The notes under the pieces were generated by a model. That model was not told the DNA's origin. It saw only the letters and a list, made by a program, of their open reading frames with translations, and ran no database searches. This document shows positions 37,290 through 45,852 of a stretch of DNA of 64,000 bases, one piece after another (the first letter of the stretch is position 1; the number at the start of each line of letters is the position of its first letter). Where the stretch lies: positions 7,254,001-7,318,000 of the forward strand of contig JAWQUS010000022.1 of assembly GCA_036365455.1 (NCBI GenBank), in the 5' to 3' direction. Source of the stretch: Macrosoma leucophasiata. Taxonomy: Eukaryota; Arthropoda; Insecta; Lepidoptera; Hedylidae. The position numbers and the translations under genes are program-made.

Positions 37290-37580
37290 TCTACTGGTGG
37301 TAGAGCTTCAGTGACGGAGCTCGCGGGCGTAGGCACCACCGCATTACCTAATATACTTGCCGCTAAATGGTAGTGTTCAGCACTATCGTGTTCCGGTCAG
37401 GTGGTAATGTACGGCCGTGTAATTTCTGGCACAGAGGCATAACACCTTAGGCCTCAGGAGTGGCAGCGCATCTGCATTTAGACCTCTGGTCATTGTGTTG
37501 GTGTCTATAGGCTGCAGTCATCACTTAACATCAATGTGAACTGCATGCTTGTTTGCCACTTTTATTACATAAAAAAAAAG
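37290..37580 (+). mobile_element. S1, first of a direct pair
   Basis: Full-length S1 preceded by AAGAAGCTCTACTGG; private variants GAGCTTCAG and ACGGCCGTGT are shared with the next copy. Confidence 0.88.
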
Positions 37581-37606
37581 ACACACACACAAGAAAAGAA
37601 GCTCTA

Positions 37607-37892
37607 CTGGTGGTAGAGCTTCAGTGACGGAGCTCGCGGGCGTAGGCACCACCGCATTACCTAATATACTTGCCGCTAAATGGTAGTGTTCAGCACTATC
37701 GTGTTCCCGTCAGGTGGTAATGTACGGCCGTGTAATTTCCGGCACAGAGGCATAACACCTTAGGCCTCAGGAGTGGTAACGCATCTGCATTTTGACCTTG
37801 GTCTTCATGTAAGTGTCTCTAGGCTGCAGTCACCACTTAACATCAATGTGAACTGCATGCTTGCTTGCCACGCCCATTACATAAAAAAAAAG
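37607..37892 (+). mobile_element. S1, second of a direct pair
   Basis: Begins with the same AAGAAGCTCTACTGG context. Its 3' half is of another subtype (GGTAACGCATCTGCA, CTTGGTCTTCATG). Confidence 0.88.
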
Positions 37893-38560
37893 CTAACATA
37901 CCGTTTAGTTGGTAAAGGGACACTTGACTCTAACGAAAATTGGCACTCATAAGTTTAATAAGTCACGTACAGTTAACTAAATAGAAGGGAGTTTTGGCGG
38001 GAACCTTGAAAGAGGCGTATGGTGCTCTTATTTTATTTCATTTTCTTGGTGTATTTTTAAGTTATATTGAATAAAATTGGTGGCATTTTGTTTGATATAG
38101 GTTTATTACAGTGCCCGTGTATAGTGAAATAGAATAACAGTGCGAAAACACGACCTTTCAGGTTGCCTCCAAAACTTCATTGTAAATGTTCTGGTAAAGT
38201 AGCCATCGCTTTACTCGACTTAACTTGACTGTAACTCACTTGACTGACATATTATACTTGATAACTTATATACTTGATACTTACATATTATACTTGATAT
38301 TGTACTAACTTTGACGCTACTTAAATAAATACAAAATATCGTTTTACTTGACACTGGCAATATGCGTAATAGCGATGCCATAATTAATAATTAAAAAAAA
38401 AAAAACTAAATAGAAAAATAGCGTCGATATCCCACACCATTTATAAAATGAAATATAAATAAATATCCGCGCGTTACATGTAGGGGAGGTACCCTAAATA
38501 ATTTTATTTTTCATGTTTTTATTCTACCACTTTGTCGGTGTGATTATTGTATACTTGTGC
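37893..38560 (-). repeat. Repeat Q split by MITE-G
   Basis: 37905-37984 and 38401-38560 form one reverse Q copy (GACACTTGACTCTAACG ... GGGGAGGTACCCTAAATAAT). The MITE-G lies between them, and AACTAAATAGAA flanks it on both sides. Confidence 0.7.
37985..38400 (-). mobile_element. MITE-G inside repeat Q
   Basis: Reverse of the 32184 copy: GGCGGGAACCTTGAAAGAGG to ATAGCGATGCCATAATTA. Confidence 0.7.
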
Positions 38561-38561
38561 C

Positions 38562-39029
38562 AAAGGAGATGTTGCGAGCTCGGCTCTGGTTCGTACACGA
38601 CCTCAAAAAATGGTTAAATTAAAGAAGAATCCGAAAAAAATATAATTAATTTATTCAAGAATATATTTTAGAGTTACGACCACATTTAATTCAAACGATT
38701 TTATCATTTTCAACTATGTTCAACATGGCGGCGATACAGCCGACGCGTGGGATCAATCGATTTCGACAGTATTTAGAAAATGTTACTTTTTTCTCCAAGT
38801 ACTATATAATCAAAATACAATTTAAAAAAAAATGTCAAAATGTCATCGCCCGCCATTTTCGTCATGTTGGTTTTGAGTTGCAATTCTAACTGCAAAGAAT
38901 GTAACTGCAAACAAAGCTAAATTAGTAAAAATCTGCAGTAAAAAACGTTATTATATTGATTTTGCCTGTTTAATGATATTGTGTACAATACATGGCCGGA
39001 GGTTCATACATTTTTGCAACATCTCCTTT
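38562..39029. mobile_element. MITE-A copy
   Basis: 468 bp, AAAGGAGATGTTGCGAGCTC to TTGCAACATCTCCTTT. Confidence 0.87.
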
Positions 39030-39070
39030 CAATGTAAACTGCATGCTTGTTTGCCACTTCCATTAAAAAA
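39030..39070 (+). mobile_element. S1 3' tip
   Basis: CAATGTAAACTGCATGCTTG to TTCCATTAAAAAAA directly after MITE-A. Confidence 0.7.
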
Positions 39071-39344
39071 ATATATATCGACTAAAAACTATAACATACA
39101 TGTTAACCTGGGTACTTATGTGACGTGGGTTAAAAACTTACCCATGATTTTGTTTAACTATTAAACCAACACACAATACGTCTATAGTTATCTATAGAAC
39201 TATGTACAGTAAGTTGGTAATCAGTAACTGTATAAAGTTTATATCAGTTTCATATTACTTTTGATTTACGTATTAATATCGAATAGGCCAGGCGGTACAG
39301 AAAATAATTAACATTCATTGAAATCGAGATGTATTTCATTTATT
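39071..39344. other. No recognised feature
   Basis: AT-rich spacer. Confidence 0.4.
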
Positions 39345-39600
39345 TACTAGCTGACCCGGGCAAAATTCGTATTGTCTCACAATGAAATAATGTGTCAAAG
39401 GTTTGATAGACACGGAGTATTTGTATGGAAAAATGAAATTGTGGTTTTTATGTACCCTTAAATTTTTTCCTATTTTCTTACCTTTTAAACCTGCCCTGGA
39501 CTTCCAAAAATAATTCAAAACCAAAATTAACTAAATCGGTCCAGCCGTTCTCGAGTTTTAGAGAGACTAACGAACAGCATTTGATTTTTATATATGTGAT
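39345..39600 (-). mobile_element. Non-autonomous Helitron
   Basis: Reverse strand ends GCCCGGGTCAGCTAGT; interior CTCGAGAACGGCTGGACCGA. Confidence 0.77.
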
Positions 39601-39779
39601 AGATTTATGTCACTTTAATGCACAAGAACTGTACATAAGACGGACTCTAAGCATCAAGTGCCAGTAAGGCAATTGCTAAGTGCTTTTACCCGTCAACCTT
39701 AGGGTAGAAAGGAAATCAGCGAAATAGGTACTGTAAGTTAAAAGCTAACTATGACACTTATAATTGTGTTACAACTTTT

Positions 39780-40010
39780 AATTTAAAAAATTGGCAAATA
39801 ATCTTACAGTTTACATTTATGTACATTACATTATTTTACATTATACATGAAACCAGAGATTTCAATGCAGATATCTTGCCACTCATGAGGCCTAATCATT
39901 CTGAAATAAGAATAAATAAGAATGCTGGCAATTACATTACTTCACTATTCACCTAACCGGAACACGACAGTGCAGAACACTAACATTTATCGGCAAAGTA
40001 GATTTATTAA
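39780..40010 (-). mobile_element. Ancient S1 copy
   Basis: Strongly diverged: TTGGCAAATAATCTTACAGT, CACCTAACCGGAACACGACA, TTTATCGGCAAAGTA. Confidence 0.6.
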
Positions 40011-40537
40011 ATAAGCTTAAGAAAATACTCTATCAACCACCTTGTAATAAAGATATCTACAACAAAAAATACGTATTACATGTGTATTTCTATTTTAGCG
40101 ACTGCAGTTTATAATTTTAAAACTATTTTAAATGGGATAGAGGGCTATCTACGTAATACATTTAAATCTTGCATTACTTTTGAATATAACATGCGGATTA
40201 GCGATATTAACACACACACACGTACACACACGCTGCAAATGCACACTTTTTATAGCTTTTTTTTATAAATCGATAACAAATTATCTATGATTTCAGTCCC
40301 CTGTCTATAGCATTTGCACGGTGTATCGTCATATTAGTTCCTTATTCTAATGTTATGTTTTCTAAGTAGATATAACTACAGACAAAAAATAAAAAAAAAG
40401 ATCTATATTAGTCTTATTATATGAACCAGCTGTATGCGTCGGAACGTGACGATCACGAGAGGTGGATTTTTCCGCTAGTGCCAATTGCCGTCAACCGAAC
40501 AATGGCGGTCAAAACTCAAAAACTCAAAAAATTATTT
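40011..40537. other. No recognised feature
   Basis: AT-rich with a short (CA)n run near 40210. No exon of the FAR type seen. Confidence 0.4.
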
Positions 40538-40906
40538 AATAATAATAATAATGGCAACCCATTATACGTCCCACTGCTGGGCACGAGTCTCTCCCCTTTT
40601 TGGGGAGGCCTGGAGCTTACTCCACCACGCTGCTCCAATGCGGATTGGTGGAGGTGGGTCACTAACCCTAGTAGCCAACCCGCTGTCGGATGTTTTCAAA
40701 CCGCCCATAAGGCCTCCGACAAGGTTTAACGACTGCTATCTATCGATAGCAACCGGGACCGACGGCTTAACGTGCCCTCTGAAGCACGGAAACGCGCATT
40801 TAATTTGCCACTAGCGGTCACCCATCACACTACCCGACCGCGCCCGTAGTGCTTAACCGAGCAGATCGCTTACGATCTAAACCAGCCGCTGGGCCATGCG
40901 CGCTTC
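40538..40906 (-). mobile_element. S3 5S-rRNA-derived SINE
   Basis: Full-length in reverse, from AATAATAATAATGGCAACCC to GGGCCATGCGCGCTTC, 5S-like region 40800-40866. Confidence 0.87.
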
Positions 40907-41225
40907 AAAAATTTTCAAAAATTTATTTAATCATTTGGAAATAACAGAATTTGCTTGTGATAGGTCAAATTACAAAATTAAATTAAAGCGAATAACTACT
41001 GATACGTTAATTAATATGTAAAAGTAAACAAAATAAAATAAGTAATGGTCCAAAAATACTTAATAATAAAAATAGGTATCAACAGAATGTTCCATACTCT
41101 CTTTTACAATCGGCAAGACAAGACTAAACAAAAAACTATGGGACATTGTTTGTCATTCACTGGCAGAGTTCCAAAGCCCACATTACTGAGAAAAAACCTA
41201 CCAAAACAAATCTCAGGTCTCTAGG
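40907..41225 (-). mobile_element. LINE 3'-type repeat
   Basis: TTGTGATAGGTCAAATTACA is the reverse of text at 57070-57095; TTTGTCATTCACTGGCAGAG recurs at 33738-33765. Confidence 0.5.
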
Positions 41226-41384
41226 GTCTTTTCAAAATATGTTCCTTACAACTATTTTCACAATATGACACTTATAACTATGTTTTACAATATCTAGTAC
41301 AATGCACGATTTCACAAAATTATTGTTTTAAAGTCTTGTGAAGCTATTCCAGCATTCGTGGCAGGCATCTCCATCCTTTAGATC

Positions 41385-41450
41385 AGGACTTCCCAACCTG
41401 GGGGGCACGCCCCCCTGGGGAGGCGTAGAGATATGTCAGGGGGGGCACGG
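41385..41450. repeat. hAT-like end
   Basis: CAGGACTTCCCAACCTGGGG and GGGGCACGCCCCCCTGGGG look like a hAT TIR. No partner end was found downstream. Confidence 0.4.
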
Positions 41451-42384
41451 CGTATTCGACTCGGTTCTGTTAAAGTTCGTACGCGCATAAAAATCCAAGT
41501 TCCTCCAGCAAGTAATGATGCTTGGTAAGCCAGTAGATATTAAAAAAAAATTGTTACAGGATTAAATTCATCTAAAAAAGAAAACATAATAAAAATAACA
41601 GGAAACATTAATTACGGGTGATTTGAGGTCGGGAAGTGGGAGGATTTAGGCTTTTTAGGTTTAAACGGGTTTATTGCGATTTCAGGGAAAACTACAAGTT
41701 GTTCTATAAAACCTTGAATGGCAAAGTTGTAGGCCATAAAAAGGACTACAACTTTTATCTTCATCGACGTACTTAATACTTCATAAGAACCCGGGAAAAA
41801 ACCTTGAGAAACGATAGAGCAGACGTAGGTACGCCCATCTGTTTGTGGATAGTCGACACACTTTTCAAGAGAATGATGTGGTGATGTGATTTTGAGGTGA
41901 TGTGAAAAAAAACACTTTTTTCACATCACCTCAAAATAATTACTTAATAATAATTGCGAAAAAGTCAAATAACCGACATTTTGGTTCTTTATTTTACTCT
42001 CACACAAAACAAATTCGCTTTTGTGTGTTCTACAACTATCCTGTAGTTAGATTTTTTGCAGAAACGTGATAAACCAATTTCTAACCTAAAAAGCCGATAT
42101 CCTCCCACTTTGTGACCTCAAATTAAAAAGAACCAAGTTTAATTTAATAAAAAAATGGGTCTGTCAAGTGTACAATATGTCTCTCTTTCTGTCACCATGG
42201 TGCTATGCTGTCGATAGGGAGACATATACTTGACTTGGCTCATTTAAATAATATTCCTAAGTACATAGCTCTTGATACATTTTTATGAATTAAAAACATG
42301 GATAAAATTTTTACAATCAGCTACGAGTATAAAATAACTATTGCAATTAACAGACATGTGTTTATCAGCCTCATAATTAAATTA
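41451..42384. other. Mostly unique AT-rich DNA with one hairpin
   Basis: 41892-41938 is a perfect inverted repeat (TTTTGAGGTGATGTGAAAAA and its complement). TTTTTAGGTTTAAACGG near 41650 and AACCTAAAAAGCCGATATCC near 42085 plus GGGAAGTGGGAGG / CCTCCCACTTTG hint at an eroded foldback spanning ~41625-42120. No gene seen. Confidence 0.45.
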
Positions 42385-42698
42385 TTAACTGCCTCGGTAG
42401 CCTAGTGGTAGCAGGCCACTACTACTACGCTGAGGTCCTGGGTTCGATTCCCGGGTAGGGGTTATCATAGATAATGGTGAAAAAGCCTTTATCTCTGGTT
42501 CTATTGGGATTTTTCCATTTTCTGGAAAATTTCCCAGTACCTCAAAGTTTGGTAATGTGCCCGGAGATGTCAACAGGCTCGCCACCTGTTACATGGGCCA
42601 AAACGTAACCGGCGAATCGTGGGTGTTTGCATGTATGCTTGAATGCATGCATTTACCTCTGCCTACCCCTTCGGGGATTACAGGCGTGAAGTTACGTT
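42385..42698 (+). mobile_element. S2 with 12-bp TSD, reference copy
   Basis: ATAATTAAATTA is duplicated at 42373-42384 and 42699-42710, giving exact S2 borders: start TTAACTGCCTCGGTAGCCTA, end GGCGTGAAGTTACGTT. A box TAGCCTAGTGG, B box GGTTCGATTCC. Confidence 0.92.
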
Positions 42699-42767
42699 AT
42701 AATTAAATTAAGGGCACATTATAACATTACCATATAGTAGGTCATGTTAAGTAAAAAAAATATCCCG

Positions 42768-42835
42768 GGTTGCACCACCATATTTGTCAAAGTTAAAGTT
42801 AGACCATTTCACATAAAATAACTTTAACAAATATT
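42768..42835. repeat. Short dispersed repeat
   Basis: GGGTTGCACCACCATATTTG, AAAGTTAAAGTT, as at 11758-11815. Confidence 0.4.
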
Positions 42836-43070
42836 TTATTTTTAAAGAAAAATGGAAAGAAAAATTTGACTTCAGGCGAGACTCGAACTCGCGACCTACT
42901 GGGAATCTAGTCCAGCCGCTCTTCCAATTGAGCTACTGAAGCCCTAGCCCTAACTAGCATAGTTGGTAATAGATGGCGCTGCTGCTACCATAAAGCAATG
43001 CAATAGATGTGAAGGAAAGATTTGACAAATCGGGCAGGGCTTCAGTAGCTCAATTGGTAGAAGGTTTAGT
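42836..43070. mobile_element. S5 inverted pair, truncated
   Basis: Reverse tRNA-like part 42870-42945, short body, then a forward tRNA-like start (GGCTTCAGTAGCTCAATTGG) broken after the A box. Confidence 0.75.
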
Positions 43071-43782
43071 AATGGGTGAAATTTGCTAACAAATAATGTA
43101 TTTTTTAATTTTATCATAGCTATGAGCATACAGATTTTGATACATTTTGATATTTTGATACAAGACGTATTTGTTTATATATGAAATTTGATCAAAACTA
43201 TGTTTCATCCGGTAAACAGATAGGTGAAGATCGACGTAGATTCGTATCCCCTACTACTATGAGATTCTCAAGACGATATTCCAAAACTGTTTCACTTTGC
43301 TATTACGAACCAAAATTTGCCGACATTGTGGGAAAAAACATATTTGCTTGCAACCCTTTTCGAATCTTTATGTGTGCGTCAACGCAAGTTATTACACGAA
43401 GTTCACGCACACATCGCTTATGTTTTGGCTTCAACTGTAACGCGAAATGTATGCAATGCTCACTCTAAGCGTTATACCTATATGCAAATTATATCATTTA
43501 TTCATTATATTTAGCCGAGTGTCCGGGGTGTGGTTATAGAGTCCTGTCTGTATTTACCCTTTGGGTACGGAACCCTAAACCAATTAACGTCAGTTTACTT
43601 AACTTAATTCATACATTTCCATTTAATTACGTAAATCGTTGTATGACATTTAAGTTGGGTATTTGCGAAATTATCAGTGCAGTAAAGTGCATTGATAGTC
43701 CGGCTATCATACAATACAGTGTACAAAAATTGAATCAGTGAAGTGGAAATGATTGAACGAAATGGTAAGCTTTTTAAGGGAC
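43071..43782. other. Unclassified repeat-like DNA
   Basis: 43180-43260 (ATATGAAATTTGATCAAAAC; GGTAAACAGATAGGTGAAGA) resembles the interior of the PIF-type element at 46700-46760. 43515-43575 has GGGTACGGAACCCTAAAC. The 95-residue open frame has no family signature. Confidence 0.4.
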
Positions 43783-43842
43783 TTATTACACGGCATGGTA
43801 TTCAGGGTACGATAGCAAGGGTCAGGGTATTGTTATAACATT

Positions 43843-44948
43843 CCCCCCCCGAGGGTTTCCGCCTTGTCGTGGCTGGGGGGCTCAGTACCCAGTGGTAGTC
43901 CCCACACCGGCGAAGCCGAGAGGAACCCAGAGAGGAGGCGGCGTTTGACGTGGCTTTGCCCGCCACTCGCTGCTGTGGAGAGGAGACGGCTGGGGAGGAG
44001 GTGTACGGGTATTCGTTGGTCTTGCACCCTATCCCCAGCCGCCTAACGGTGGTCCCACCGTCAGATGGGAACGTGGTGGGAAGGCGGCGGGGAAGAGGTG
44101 TATGGGTATGTCGTTGGCCCGGCACCCTATCCTCAGCCGCCTAGCGGTGGTCCCGCCGCTTTATAGGGACGTGGTGGGGCCGCGGGGGGGGGCGGTTGAA
44201 GGTCAGTTCATCCCTGTCACTCCCGCTCCCCCGGGGCCGGACTGTGTGCCCCTGGACACCTCCACCCGGGCGTCTTGGGACGCCTGGCGTTGTGAGTGGT
44301 CGGGGCAGGGACCTTTGGGTGTCGGACTAGGGGATATCCGTCGCCCAACTGGAAATAGGTCCCAAGTTAGGGTGGCGTGCACGTGTTCCGCACGCCACTA
44401 ATGTTGGTTTGAGCAAAGAGCTCAACCTGCGGAGGGCTCAGAGACGAGCAGCTGCCGGCGGGGTTGCGGTTGTGTGCGTAAGCGTTTCCGTGACCCCGCC
44501 ACTGATGGCGGAAGAGTCGGAACACCGCGGGGTTTTAGTGAGTACGAGTCTCACACTACCCGCCGTCTTTTCCCCTAGACGGCGGGTGCCCATGAGGGTG
44601 CCCATGAGGGGAACGGGCTATGCTCGGTGTATCTCTGAAAGATAGAATCCGAAATGAGGAAATCCGAAGGAGAACCAGAGTGACCGACATAGCTCAAAGA
44701 ATTGCTAGGCTGAAGTGGCAGTGGGCGGGGCATATTTGTCGTAGAGCCGACGGCCGCGGGGGCAGACGTGTGTTAGAGTGGAGACCCCGTACAAAACGCC
44801 CGGTGGGACGGCCCCCTGCCAGATGGACTGACGACCTAAAGAGGTTGGCAGGAAGCGGATGGGTCCGAAAAGCCGAAGATCGAGTGTGGTGGCGAAAATT
44901 GGGAAAGGCCTATGTCCAGCAGTGGACAATCGATGGCTGATGATGATG
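43843..44948 (+). mobile_element. LINE-R internally deleted derivative with TSD
   Basis: ATAACATT occurs on both sides, defining a single ~1.1-kb insertion. It starts with a C run and a GC-rich 5' region. Two copies of a ~125-bp unit (CAGCCGCCTARCGGTGGTCC) lie at ~43960-44160. It then joins in-line to a RT C-terminal frame and ends in GATGATGATGAT. Endonuclease and RT core are missing, so it must depend on a full LINE-R for movement. Confidence 0.83.
44620..44940 (+). pseudogene. LINE-R RT C-terminal frame
   Basis: MLGVSLKDRIRNEEIRRRTR ... LKWQWAGHICRR ... RRVLEWRPR ... RPPARWTDDL ... YVQQWTIDG stop. 106 codons without a stop; identical layout to 27438-27812. Only the C-terminal ~10 percent of a full RT protein. 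Confidence 0.85.
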
Positions 44949-44959
44949 ATAACATTTAG

Positions 44960-45125
44960 AGAGTTAGGGCCCTAATTAGGGCGACCGGAGCGGCCCGTGT
45001 GTTTGAACTGTGATTGAGTTAGGGCGCTGTCGACCGGATAGTGTAATAAGCGGCAACCCGGCGCGAGGCCACGCCCACCCTTTCTGCCGGACCCTGAATA
45101 CCGAGTCGTGTAATAGCCTTTTCAA
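44960..45125 (-). mobile_element. MITE-D copy, reverse
   Basis: GTTAGGGCGCTGTCGACCGG, GGCCACGCCCACCCTTTCTG and ACCCTGAATACCGAGTCGTG are the reverse of 28345-28449. Confidence 0.65.
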
Positions 45126-45235
45126 ACCGATCAGACACCCAGACGTCTGGTTGTCCGTCTCGGATAGAGTTGCCAACTTGTTTCCTCAAGAAAGAAAGTA
45201 TATTAAAACCTGCGACCGTAGAGAAGTGTTCAAGT

Positions 45236-45450
45236 TTTTTCTTTATGTAATGGAAAACAAGCATTCAGTTCACATTGATGTTAAGTGATGACTGCAGCCT
45301 ATAGACACTTATATAATGATCAAGGTCAAAATGCAGATGCGTTACCACTCCTGAGGCCTAAGTTGTTATGCCTCTGTGCCGGAAATTACAAGGCTATACA
45401 TAACCACTGGAACACGATAGTGCTGAACAGTATCATTTAGCGACAAAATC
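45236..45450 (-). mobile_element. S1, 5' end lost
   Basis: TTTCTTTATGTAATGG to ATCATTTAGCGACAAAA. Confidence 0.8.
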
Positions 45451-45657
45451 CTTTATCTCTGCTTCTATTGGGATTTTTCCATTTTCTGGAAGTTTCCCAG
45501 TACCTCGAAGTTTGGTTATGAGCCCGGAGATGTCAATAGGCTCGCCACCTGTTACATGGGCCAAAACTTAACCGGCGAATCGTGGGTGCTTGCATGTATG
45601 ATTGAATGCATGCATTTACCTCTGCCTACCCCTTCGGGGAATACAGGCCTGAAGTTA
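45451..45657 (+). mobile_element. S2, head lost
   Basis: CCTTTATCTCTGCTTCTATT to GGCCTGAAGTTACAT. It ends ~18 bases before the ACACAG preceding the FAR2 first coding exon. Confidence 0.82.
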
Positions 45658-45733
45658 CATAAAAAAACACACAGGGACCATTCTGGATGAGATGTTCGAG
45701 CTTGAAGATGAACTAAGAGAAAAGCGACGATGG

Positions 45734-45852
45734 ATGACGGATATGGTAGGGCAGGGGAAATCAGAAGTAGCTAATATCTACGAGGGAGCGGTAGTATTGG
45801 TGACAGGCGGCTCTGGTTTTCTCGGGAAACAACTAATTGAAAAACTGCTGAG
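45734..45852 (+). CDS. FAR2 coding exon 1
   Basis: MTDMVGQGKSEVANIYEGAV then VLVTGGSGFLGKQLIEKLL. Donor GTAGGT, phase 2. Sequence 45683-45733 matches the FAR1 N-terminus only after a 1-base frame change in the A5 run at about 45719-45723. Confidence 0.82.

Larger units (their letters stand above)
43783..44982 (+). mobile_element. Small MITE-D split by LINE-R derivative
   Basis: CATGGTATTCAGGGTACGAT plus GTTATAACATT (left) and ATAACATTTAGAGAGTTAGG (right) are one element like the intact 63905-63998. Confidence 0.82.
34262..45690. promoter_or_regulatory. FAR1/FAR2 divergent intergenic interval
   Basis: This 11.4-kb interval separates the first recognised coding exons of the two divergent FAR genes. 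Both promoters and any 5' non-coding exons should be here. No core promoter is recognisable by eye; most of the interval is repeats. Confidence 0.4.

Noticed and set aside
43181..43468. Plus-strand frame of 95 codons
   Set aside because: No domain signature; part resembles repeat DNA at 46700.
43802..44645. Cluster of open frames on both strands
   Set aside because: Product of GC-rich LINE-R 5' sequence; repeats and frame choice do not suggest a host gene.
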